Below are positions 34,653-45,352 of a DNA stretch of 64,000 nucleotides, piece after piece. The position numbers and the translations under genes are program-made. The notes below the pieces were generated by a model. It ran no database searches and was not told the origin of the DNA. It saw only the letters and a list, made by a program, of their open reading frames with translations. Position 1 is the first letter of the stretch. Every line of letters begins with the position of its first letter. This stretch comes from Trichostrongylus colubriformis (Eukaryota; Nematoda; Chromadorea; Rhabditida; Trichostrongylidae): the NCBI GenBank assembly GCA_963978905.1, contig OZ022259.1, forward strand, positions 53,586,727 through 53,650,726, given 5' to 3'.

Positions 34653-37600
34653 ATGAGTGAGGCTGGTAACGCTGTGGAAATGATAGAGGTACGTGAGGTT
34701 TTATGAAGACTTTTTACGATTTTTTGTGCCTTAATGGGAATCTCGAATTTAGTGCACACATGTCTTCGATAAGCTTTTGAATGATACATTTTGTTTGCAG
34801 GGTTCTGAAGGAGCTCAGAGTTCAACAAACGATAGCTCGATGAGCCCTGCAGAAAACCGTCCAAGGTATCGGCGCGTTTGCCAATGTCGCATATGCAAAC
34901 GTAATATGGATTATGACATTTACATCATACACATGAAGAAATTTCACAACATCGAAGTACCACAACAGCGACGAGTCCGTAAATGTCGCATATGCAAGCG
35001 TTTCATGGATTACGATGTTCTTATCGTTCATATGCGGAAATTTCACAATGTGGAGATAGCCGATGAAGAACCTACGATCAGCAAGGTTGAGCCTCCAATT
35101 GAGCTGCCTCCATTAAAGAGAAAACATCGGCGTGAGGTGAAAATCCCTTACTCTAGAGAACCTGCCAAGAAAAGCAAAACACAAATCACGACGGAATCAA
35201 TAGCTGAAAAAATCGATCTCGATATGAAATGCCCGCTTTGCGATAAGCGATATAGCGACCACGAAAATCTCGCTAAACACTGCGAATTAGATCATGGATA
35301 CAAAGACTGTGTAGTGGAGATGCGTACGTTTCAAAGTGCAAGTGAATGTGAGGTTAGTTGTTTGCTATTTATTACTTTCATACTTCGAGTGCCATTTATC
35401 GCCTTAATCCGCGTTCATACTTCGCTGTACCGGCGGAAGGGCGTGGTTGCGTGTCTCTGCACCTCTGCCGTGCCACTCTCCCTCGCTGACTGTGAACGCA
35501 GCCACGCCCGCCGCCGCAAAGTATGAACATGGTCTTACTCTTATTGTGCGGCGTTTGCTCTTGATAGATGCATACAGTCAGTAATTGTCGATTCGTACAC
35601 GGACGCACCGAATTCATCACATTTCATTTCACCTGCGTGTTTTCCTTTCTCACGACAGCCTCGCGTTCTTTCCAATGTAGTCGTTTAATTCGCATTCAGT
35701 AATAGTAGATGAGAAGGAACTCGGGGGAAATTACATATTCCCGAGATTGAATGTTGTGTACCTCATGTGCTCACCTCAGGCCGCGTTGCACTTCGCGATA
35801 AGTTTGCAGTCCTTTTGCAGATCGGGATTACAGAATTGCAGTTGTACATGATGTACGAGAGGCGTTTGTATCATGTCCCCCCATCCTTAAGCGATGCAAA
35901 ATAAGCGGTTGGAACATTGGAATGTAGAACTCTAAAGTGGTAGTGGAACCCTGAAATGTTGCAGTTGTGCGATTTTGCAATTTCGCAAGAATAACCCAGC
36001 TTTACATAATGTTACGCTCTGGCCATCGCGGGACGCACGACCTTGTCACATTTATCAGCAGACTGAATTCGAACAGAATTTTCACTCGCCTGAAGACCTA
36101 TGAAATCACTGTTGTTCACTATCTATGAACGTTTTATTTATAGAAATGGAAGGAAGTAATTGCAAAAACTCACCGTACTGTCTGGGTAATAAATGAAGGA
36201 TATCGGTCCAGTGCTCGTAATGTACTGTATTATCAGTGCAGCAGGTTTGATGTTTTTGGTGCATTCAGTGGTTCCGCTGACCATTGTCAATTTTTGCTTT
36301 TTGATTGATTTATTTGAATTAATTCTCTTTTATTGTATCACGAATACCGAAAGCAGTTATTTTTATTTTGTTCGCACACCTGTGGCGTGATTTACTTGAT
36401 GTCAGCGACCTCGCCGCCGTCAGATGTCGCGCTATTGCGGTGCTGCGATTTTGCGGAGTCACGACTCCGCACATGAAGTTAAACACAATTGTTTGAAAAT
36501 ACGTTTGCATCTATTTTTGGATGAGCTTCAAGCTAAAACTGCGAAAGCGCGCCGTGGAACCTTCGATCCTGCCGCATCTTCTTGGCCGCTCCCACCCCAG
36601 TCAATCGGGAATTACGTTATCCGGAGGCGGGATCGACTTATCAAGAGGCGGGACGGAAGGGCGGTTGCGGCGTTTTGCGGCGTTTATACAGCTTGGAGAG
36701 ACGCTTTTTCACTGGGATTTCGCGACAGGTAACCTTCTCAGGCCCAGGACTACCATGTGAGTGACTTCTTGTAGGGATTTCTCCATTGCAACATTACCCC
36801 CAATGCTGTCTTTAAGGCTGCAAAATCTCAAGTTCGCAGAATGGCGTGCTAAAATGCGAAACCGCAAAATAGCGAAGTCTAACGGAGCCACAAATGAACA
36901 CAGTCAGGCAAGGGGTTTGGCAAACCGCATGGGCTCATGTTTGGGGGGGGGGAGTATCCTAAAGAATTCAACACGACTTACCTTTTTAGCCAGTTTTGTA
37001 CTATGGTGGTCCAAACACTGTAGTCCACCAATAATCATGCTTTGTAAATTATGGCATAATATGCTTATCAGCTGACCACCTTTCACCCTTTTTACTGTCT
37101 ATGGTACACCAAAAAACCCAATAATGGAAGAGAGGAGAACGGTCATTTCGTTATATGTCGTATGGGAAAGCCGTGATTCGAGCTTCGCAAGAATCGTCCT
37201 CAAACCAATGTTTCACGCTCCATATAAAGTGTGCATTACTCTCAAACCCTCTTGGACAGGCAGTTTGACAACTTTGTGGCATTGTTCATTGAAAAGTGTG
37301 ACGCGATCGGCGTTACCGGGCTTTGCGATAATGCCATTCGGCGGTTCTGCGATGTTGCATCTTCGCATGGGGCTTCGTAATCACGTCGTCGCAAATTATG
37401 AAGTGTGGCATCAGTCGTACTATTCAGGAGGCGAAATCTCGACCTTTTTTCCTTAGTAGATTTATCAATATCCATACTTTCACTTTGCACGCAATTTTAG
37501 GTTACTTATATGTCTTTCTAACAAATAGGTAATTGTTGCAATTATTACTTTGCCAGTAAACTTGAAACCCCAGTAGGAAAATAGTGATGGAACGCTAGAT

Positions 37601-39300
37601 TGATTAATGACGATCATTCCAGATGTGAACCTGGAACTCTCCCCTATTGCACCTCGTTCTTAAAGGTTTCGTTGAATGTTCAATTTTTTCTCAGGGATAT
37701 CCAAAAGCAAATTTTGTGAATGTTTAGGAATTCGTTTACGAGGACGGCACTATACTTGTGAAGTACTGTACACGACATATAACTCATAGGCTCAGCGTTC
37801 CCAAACTTCCTCTGTCAAAGGCAGATGAAGACATTGTTGCGGGATATCTGCGGCAGAACATCGAGATAGACGCCATTCGAAACACAATACAAAAGAAGTA
37901 TACGGATCCGAATGATAGACTCCATTGGATCAGTTGCGACGACATCAAAAATGTTGCGGATAATCTTCAATTCGAGAAGAATTTGGAGGACACACTCAGT
38001 TCTTCGCCATCTCCTTCTTCTTCTGAGATTAGGTACAGCTTTTCATTGACGGCTATTTATTCGGGTAATTATTATGAATCTAAAAAGGTAATGTAGTTAT
38101 TGTTCTTTGATAAGCAAGTTCCTTCAAAAAAGTTGTTACAACAAGATGAATGTCGTTGTGCTTTTCATCGTAATTATCCTGAAGTCTGATAGATATGTCC
38201 GCCCGCACGCGGTGTCGCGCGCGGCAACGGCGAACGCAGGCGCAGTCTTCAAAGATCGCAGAATCGCGGTGCGCCCTTCATCATTAAAAACGACAGAATT
38301 GCAGAAACTGTTTATTCAACTTCATTCCTTATATCTAAAAATACCACGTATCAAAATCTTCGTTTAACCCGTGTAACAATGATAATTCATCTTGAGTTTT
38401 CTACGCAATCTCTATTTCATCGTCACAAACACTCATAACATAGAAATTCTCACTCATCTCATCCAACAATGATTATTTATTTAAGGCCTTTAGGAAGCTG
38501 ATGACAATCGTCTCGTCTCACTCTATAGTAGAAACTGTCGCAAACTGAAGCAGCTACTTCTCCGTAGTTCATCCTTTTCCTGGCGTCGCTTTGGTATATC
38601 TGGCTTTTGTTGGGTCACAACAGGAATGAGGAAAAGTTTTCATTCAACCGCTGTTTCATTGCCAAAACCATTGTTGCATTAAAACTCCCGTTAAAACACA
38701 ATTCTCCTCTCACTCGTTCACCTTCCTCGGCCAACTGTGAAGTTTCCTCGAAGTCTGCGGTCGCCTGTGCCGCGCGCGACACCGCGTGCGGGCGGACTTA
38801 TATATCAGACTTTAGGGTAGATATTCCTAATCAAACAATAGTAGAATAGATCAAACTGGATGGATATCTCTTCTTATTCTGGAGGATTGTGGTTTTCTGC
38901 TTGAACTTCTTTACTTTGCAGTTCCGATGATGAGAAGCCTGTGGATCTCGCCTTTGAAGAAACTCCCATTTCCGCTACAGCGTTGTTGGAGCAGTCATCC
39001 AAATGCGAGCATGAACAAGCTGCCCGAAATGGTGACTCCGCTGAGGTGCAGCCAACGACCTCTGCTGCTGTTCCAGCCGAAGCGTTAATCGTTAAGCGTT
39101 CTGAATGCCCCTCTTGCAAGAAATTATCTAAAAAGGTTCGTGAATACACGGGAACTGCGTGAGTATTACGAATTGAACATTTTACAAATGGCTTCCAGGT
39201 TGCTGAGCTTGAGGCCCTCGTTAAAAGACTCAATGAGAAAGTGATGGAATTAGACGGACCGCAGTTATTCAGCAGTGCTATGAAGGAGGAAGGGAAATGA
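34653..39300 (+). CDS. ZM3: C2H2 protein with twin fingers, MULE/FLYWCH-like domain and CxxC coiled coil
   Basis: Seven exons: 34653-34688, 34801-35352, 36144-36244, 37623-37665, 37728-38032, 38922-39135, 39199-39300; 450 residues, all phases compatible. The start follows CACTTCAG (34624) or GGCTTTAG (34644). Exon 1 codes MSEAGNAVEMIE. Exon 2 has two very similar fingers, C41-C44/H56-H61 and C74-C77/H89-H94 (CRICKR.MDYD....HM.KFHN), a basic LKRKHRR and PAKKSK linker, and a third finger (CPLCDKR...HCELDH). The split domain reads KWKEVIAKTH...YYQCSR, PYCTSFLK and VKYCTRHITH, with LPLSKADEDIVAGYL and LHWISCDDI. The acidic linker ends ECPSCKKLSKK (C408, C411); the end is a VAELEALVKRL coiled coil. 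Introns hold a MITE (35405-35530) and a 639-bp TIR element (38178-38816). Likely a nuclear DNA-binding protein. Confidence 0.82.
35405..35530. mobile_element. Palindromic MITE in ZM3 intron 2
   Basis: Left end TCCGCGTTCATACTTCGCTG and right end CGCAAAGTATGAACATGG fold together, with the GGGCGTGGTTGCGTG / GCAGCCACGCCC core. It has drifted and shows no clean target duplication. Confidence 0.55.
38178..38816. mobile_element. 639-bp element with about 56-bp terminal inverted repeats, in ZM3 intron 5
   Basis: The left arm starts CCTGAAGTCTGATAGATATG and continues through GCCCGCACGCGGTGTCGCGC; the right arm ends with the complement (GCGCGCGACACCGCGTGCGG ... TATCAGACTTTAGG). Only a few positions differ over about 56 bp. 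The interior is AT-rich with no coding capacity. I could not define the target duplication or assign a superfamily. Confidence 0.65.
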
Positions 39301-40328
39301 ACTGAGTGGAGAATTGCCTACTTGTCATCCTTCACTAGCAGTGACCATAAATTATTGGATAACTTGATGAAACTATAGTTGATGGATGATAATAAGTGCT
39401 TTCTGCATGCTCGTACGAACTTTACTGAAGTAATCCAATGTTCCATTTTTTGTGCCATTAGCACAGGTGTGGCAGTTCATGCCAGTGTTTTGTCTTAAAA
39501 CTGGAGTCGTTTGCATTTCTTTTCGCGGTTCTTCTTATCCGGACTAATTTCAGACCACAGCTATACATTGCGAACAATTTACAGTTCGATTGCAGCCCGC
39601 ATACATAATAGATACGTGTCAGTCCAACAGAATTCCACGATTCTGCGAAAAAGCATATCGTAAACGCCGCTACCGATGGACTGCGCGAAGCGTTGGCATT
39701 TTAGGCCATTGTGAGTGATATATGGTTAGGGACAAGGAACTTCGAAACGAGATGATCAGACAGCCACAAAGTTGCGTCATCTGTCTCACCCGTCGCGTGG
39801 CGTCAAATGCGAACTCGCGATTCCGCAAAATCGTGCTACGCAAGGAATAATGGCGTTTGATCACTCAAGTAGTATTTGGAATCATACTTTTATCTTGAAA
39901 TGAGCGGGTACTCTGAATGCTAGAAGTTCAACCTGTAAGTTGAATTACGTTGATCTCTATGAGCTAATTTTACGTTTTTCCTAAACCCAACAAATCTCCT
40001 TTTAATTTTCGTACAAATTTACTATAATGGTGTTGAATCGTTTTTCAAATGCTTTCTGCTATCGTTACCTTGCTATTGTCGCATCCTTTGCAAGTTTTTA
40101 GATCATTGTCACTCGCTTCTAATAAAGCTTATGAAACTCCTTGGTTTCTTACAGAATAAGTATTTGTAAACGTCAAATAGCGTGCTATGTATCTTCCCGA
40201 CTTTAGACCATTTGTGAACATTGGTTTTCAAGAAATTTTACGCTTGTTGATTTGATGAAGAAAACCTACTTGCTCCGATCAGTGTGAGGAGAAGGTTTTT
40301 TTCTCCTTGCAAGAAATACGGTCTGTTA

Positions 40329-40414
40329 GGTCGGGGTCAAACTTTACGTGTCTCCGGGAATTTGACGCCGGTGTCGGCGTCAAATGACGCAGACACGTAA
40401 AGTATGACCACGGC
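40329..40414. mobile_element. Short palindromic MITE
   Basis: Arms GGTCGGGGTCAAACTTTACG and CGTAAAGTATGACCACGGC with inner arms AATTTGACGCCG / CGGCGTCAAAT make an 86-bp fold-back. TTA precedes it (40326-40328). A deletion relative of the 2611-2843 element. Confidence 0.6.
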
Positions 40415-40564
40415 ATCAATACTGTGCCAATACTACGCCGCTAGAGCCACATACCGCTGGGGCAATGGTGTTGAACGCTTCACCAAGCCTTACCATCCCA
40501 ACAAAAGGGAACGTATCAACGTGGATTCCATTCGAAATATAAGTGATCAGCACAGATTTTATAA

Positions 40565-40696
40565 GGCTGCAGTCATGCTTTGCGATTTTGCGGTGTCGCG
40601 GCTCCGCACGCGAAGTTGCGGCACTGCGCAATCTCAAGGTCGTAGTATCGCTCGCGAAAGTGCGACGTCGCAAAACCGCAAAGTCTGACGGTGGCC
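40565..40696. mobile_element. Second palindromic MITE subfamily (CTTTGCGATTTTGCGG)
   Basis: GGCTGCAGTCATGCTTTGCG at the left and CGCAAAGTCTGACGGTGGCC at the right; TAA precedes it (40562-40564). The internal AATCTCAAGGTCGTAGTATCG is shared in reverse with the copy at 55456-55574, which has TTA on both sides. Confidence 0.55.
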
Positions 40697-41134
40697 TGAC
40701 GTACCCTTAATACGATCGCATCTGTCTCGTACACACTGACGAAGATGGCGATGGAGAGCGAATGCCGTGACGCAGGTGATAATTGTGCGGGACATTCTTC
40801 AGCGCAGCCGATTATAAGTGCGGGCATGAATACTGTTTCCGTAACATGCATAAGTAGGGAGGTATCGGTACCGTTGACCTTTCTGTATTTGTCTGATCAG
40901 AACATATCAGGTCCTACTTCACATAAGTAATGTTCTGGTGGAGCTTAGAATTAATGTCGATTTGTTTCAGTGCTTCAGATTTCGCTCATTTTATAAATCG
41001 ACGTATTGGTTAGCAGTGAAAATAGACGTCAGTTTACGCCCACGTTTTTAACACATTTTCCATTCTGGAACAGTGCTTCCTCTGTTGATCTCTCGTTACG
41101 GTACAAAAGTTGTAGTGGTTATTGTTACAGGAAA

Positions 41135-44100
41135 ATGGTTGGTCGTACTGTATGTCCTGAGTGCTCGAGGACTCTCCACATCCACAGTCTTCATCGCCAT
41201 ATGACGAGGATTCACAAATACGATAAGGAGGAGCATCAGCGGCTTAAGGAAGAGAGGATCATTGCAGCAAACTCTTCCCGCATTGCTTGTCCACTTTGTG
41301 CAGGAACGTATATTAATTACGAAATGCTTGCAAACCATTGTTCTGAGAAGCACTCTGAGGATGGGGCCAATGGACGACCACAGAATTACGCGATTTTCGA
41401 AAATACCTTCGTCAATAAGCAAGACTATGAGGTAAAGCCTGAGTATAATGTTTCATTTCTTCTAAAGTGGGCCATTAGGTCAAAAAACCGCGTGACCGCT
41501 TGTAGCGAGGCGCTAGCCAGTACGCCTGAAACAGGGCGTATTCTACCGTCACGCTTCAGGACCCAACTAGCACGGCATCTGTGGCCACCAGTCACATCAC
41601 ATGCCAAACGCCGACGGAGTTTTTCAGTCCTAATGGCACGTCACGTTTATAAAATAAATGTGCTTTTTAAGCGCTGGCTGGAGGAAGAATGCCAAAGACG
41701 TTGTACTTCGTTTTCAATAACAAGGACAGTACGCAAAGCAGATTGTACAAAGCAATATCTGGGGTAGTTTTTGATCCTGTCACATTATGTCTTCATTTTC
41801 TTTGTCATTCTGCTTGTATGATAGTGTCTGAAAATTAAGATGTACTCGCGCTGGAAGATATATTGAAAAGGGAAGGAAAAGGATGAAAATCAGCCGAAAA
41901 GACACCCGTTACTGCCCGTGTTTCCTGAATGTAGTATTCAGAAAAAACGGAAGAGTGGCAGTGAAAGGCTGCTTTGGGCACGCTGGACATAGCCTGGACC
42001 CAGCAATGCTACGCTTATCTGCGGGACAGCGAGAATTTCTGAAAGAGCTTCTGAAAGGTTGTAAAGTTGCTATACAGTTGTCCGATATCAAACACAATCT
42101 CTAATAGCTTTGCTTACAGAGCATACTATCAACTATGTTATCCAACGACTTCGCTCAGAATATCATGGCAAAGACTCAAAACTTTTATTCGTCACAAAAA
42201 AGGACCTGTGGCAGATAATTAGAAAATACAACCTCCGACCAAATCAACTAGAAGAAAGCGATTCAACTTTACTATCGTTGTGCGTTGACGAGAACAACCA
42301 GCATGATGATGTACGATCGAATTCACCTGACGATTCCAGTGAAAATGTCAACGATACGTTGATAAGTGGATTAGGAGACAAGTCTACATCCACCGAAACG
42401 AAGGTATTTAAATTTACAATCTACACAAAATAATAACACCGAATCGGGTCAATTTGGGTTGGGGGGAGACTCAGTATAGCGCAACATCCATTTACGCAAC
42501 ATGCACCACACACATCTAATAACACGCAAAAGATCCGCCACCATTTCATTTCCATGTGCGAGCAATGAAAAATTTTCCATGTAGAGGAAGTAGCTTGCAC
42601 CACATTGCGTGTCCTCTCGAAGCCACATTAACTCACCTAATCGTAGAAAAGGGTTAAAGGCACAGTTTACGATAATATGAGTACCTTGCTTCCATCAGCT
42701 AGTAGATACCCCCTTCCACAAGGTCAAAGCGTGAGCCATCATCACGGCACGAGGATGGGTGCTAGAAGCGTAAGGAACATGTAAATAGATGACGGCCACC
42801 GCCTCAAGATGGCTCACACCCATCTTCGATTCAACCAGCTGGTGAGCGGTGGCTTTTATGTGTGTGAAAGGCATGATATCGACTGCGATAAGAAATGATA
42901 GGAGATACTCCCATTGTAAAAACAACCTTATTGGATATTATCACGTAAAAGCTTGTCCAAATATCACTTGCTTTCAAACTGCAAACTCATCGAATCCAAA
43001 GGTCAGAAACACTTCATTTTGAAGTAGTTTCCCCATTTTTTCTCCGCACTTGTGTTCTTTAGCACTCCCAGAGTCTTTATGGAGCGCGACGAGGCGCGAA
43101 AATTATCGTGAACTGTGCCTTTAAGGCTGCTGGAAGATCGATGGTACCCTCTTATTATGTCGTCGAGAATAACAGACGCCATCGAAAAGCATTCGGGGAC
43201 TACGGTCGTCGGTCTCACAAAATTCTCTTCGTTGGTAACTACATTTGGAAGGTGGAGTCGGTTAAAGGAGGTGAAGTTTACACCGTTAAATGGAACAACA
43301 TGTGCACATGTAATCTTCCGGTGAGCTATTACTCATTTTTTGTTTGGCAAAGATCCTGAGCATGCACTGTTCCAGAGCAATGCACATTGCCTTCTGTGCG
43401 ACGCGTGCCCGTTTTCATGGGACTGTAGCTGCTTTTACCAGCGCAGTGGGCTGTGCTGTATACATACACATGCTGTCAAGCTGTTTGGCGAATATCGAGA
43501 CCTAACGAATACTTCACGGGTCTTACAAGGATTGGAAGAGCGCTCTCCTCTGGTAGACTCAATGGTCTCTGGACAGGATTATGATGAAAAAGAGGAAACA
43601 ATGGAAGCTGAAGGAGAAGACGGGTCACCTTCACGGGAACGAAAGGAGCGTATACTTCGGATACTTCATTCAATTGAAAGTGTAGGTCTTTCTGGCATTG
43701 ATTGAAGTTTGATGGAAAACTGAAGATGCTCAGTTCGATAATTTTTTTTGCGGAAAACGCCTGGTGATGATGGCTGCGGGTGTTTACCGTTATATCAGGG
43801 TTTCGCACCAGAACGAGCGGCGTACGAGGTAGTGTGTGCGAGCTACGCGCGTCGTTATAATTAGCTAGGGGCATGATCGCAGTTGACTAGTAGTCGCTTT
43901 GGGACCTAACAACACAGCGTCTTTAACACGTCCTCATTGTTTCGTTTGCGACACGCCGCAGTGCGAAACCTTGATAAAAAACCGCGTTCATACTTTGCGG
44001 TACCGGCGACAGGGCGTGGTAGCGTGTCTCTGCGACTCCGCCAGTGCCACTCTGTCTCATTGGCTGCGTGTCTGTGCACCTTCCACTTGACACTCTGTCT

Positions 44101-44427
44101 CGCTGCCTGTGAACGCAGCCACGCCCTGCCGTCGAAATATGCCCAAGGGTACACACCCGACAGTCGCGAGTATGTAGGTATTTGGTGAAGATTCCCTCAC
44201 TTGAACCCCTTTACTGCCAATTTCTATAAATACTGTGTGTCTATTCGATTACTTAAGGGCTCAGTCCATTTCAGACATGGTCAGTCGTAGAAATGGGGGT
44301 GTATGAATTGGCAAAGCAAGATGACAACGAGGCAGTGAAGGCGTTGGAGAAAATTCTCGTACATATGGATACTGCTGCGGCCATAATTACAAGGATATGT
44401 GGTTCCCTTCCAACAGGAAATAAATAG
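41135..44427 (+). CDS. ZM4: C2H2 plus MULE-like DNA-binding domain plus SWIM zinc finger, no transposase core
   Basis: Seven exons: 41135-41431, 41672-41763, 41894-42057, 42120-42403, 43126-43320, 43376-43681, 44275-44427; 496 residues with closing phases. The ATG is 4 nt after TTGTTACAG (41130). Two fingers (CPEC...HMTRIH; CPLC...HCSEKH) come first. Exons 3-4 carry the clearest MULE-type domain here: YCPCFLNVVF, KGCFGHAGH, DPAMLRLSAGQREFLKELL, VIQRLRSEY, LLFVTKKDLWQII. Exons 5-6 read WKVESVKGGEVYTV, a CTC motif, then C361-S-C363-x7-C371-C372-I-H374, the C-x-C-xn-C-x-H signature of SWIM fingers. In MULE transposases a DDE core of some 300 residues lies between these parts; here only 722 bp of intron separates exons 4 and 5. 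The least certain exon is 41672-41763. An AATAAA lies at 44626. Probably a domesticated transposase derivative. Confidence 0.75.
43981..44145. mobile_element. Palindromic MITE in the last intron of ZM4
   Basis: ACCGCGTTCATACTTTGCGG at the left, CAGCCACGCCCTGCCGTCG and AATATGCCC at the right, with GGCGTGGTAGCGTG in the core. Right arm eroded. Confidence 0.55.
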
Positions 44428-45352
44428 AGGAAAATCCTCATGACAAGTAGCGAATGCGGTAAACAAAAATTTCTGAATTGAATTTACTTTTGAAAATCAA
44501 ATTTTGTCTATTTAGAGTCGAATTGAAAGGATCAAGTCAAAGCCGGTCATAGATCTCTTCTTACATCGCCATGCAAATGAATGACAACCTTTGGAAAGCT
44601 GATCTTCGAGCATCAGCGAATTGCCAATAAAATTATGAAATTGCCACTAATATTGTGATTTTGTTTGGATAAAGCTGCGAAATAGCACTGATATACTGTA
44701 TCGTATAAAGATGTGCTCTTTTATGCACTTCTTACCCATTGGCAATGCCATTCATTGCATACTTCAATTACTGATTGCACGATTCGTCATCAGCAGGCCG
44801 GTATGGTGTAAATGATGCTTTGTAAGCGCCACGAGTAGTAAAGACAGTGGTATGGGGATTCGATTGTTTCATTCATTCCAATCTTTGATACTGACCGGTG
44901 GACACCACGGAAGCTTGCTTACACATCAAGCATCACGTCATTTCGGGCAATACGGCATGAATACTATATGATAAGTATCATTCGCTATCATGCTCATTAC
45001 CCTATACCTCAGTCATTCTTCGGCAAAGTCGACCGTAGGAGGGGATAGAGCCAAGAAAGGCTGCTGGAGCTAAAAAGGCCGCCCACGCCACAGCTCAGGG
45101 ATGATTTTTCGTGGGGAATTTCGTCGCAGATGGACTTTCCTGACTCTTAATTTTCAACAGAATAATTATTTTAGGGGTTGCTTATCACCCACATTGTCCC
45201 TACCACTGCCTTTAACAGCGGCCTCTGTCGCGCCAACGATATGTTTAGGCGTCAGATACGGTATTGACGCGCCGTACGCGATTACATCCTTTTGCGGAAA
45301 TGTTACGTGGTAGTTCATGGTGTAACTGCTTCTTCCAAGTACCTGTTCTGTG
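44428..45352. other. Spacer between ZM4 and ZM5
   Basis: Contains the presumed ZM4 polyadenylation signal (AATAAA, 44626-44631, about 200 nt after the stop). I see no repeat or gene in the remainder. Confidence 0.45.

Larger units (their letters stand above)
39301..41134. other. Spacer between ZM3 and ZM4
   Basis: Two small fold-backs are listed separately (40329-40414 and 40565-40696). The open frame starting at 40745 (MAMESECRDAGDN...) ends at a plausible GTATCG donor, but joining it to the ZM4 start exon gives the wrong frame, so I do not include it. Nothing else is supported. Confidence 0.45.

Noticed and set aside
40745..40861. First exon of ZM4 coding MAMESECRDAGDN...
   Set aside because: Its donor is in phase 0, and joining it to the 41131 acceptor throws the ZM4 frame out; the ATG at 41135 next to an acceptor fits better.
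43126..43324. The second open frame overlapping the ZM4 SWIM exon (…RWYPLIMSSRITDAIEKHS)
   Set aside because: Only the other frame joins in phase with the neighbouring exons and gives the SWIM Cys/His pattern.
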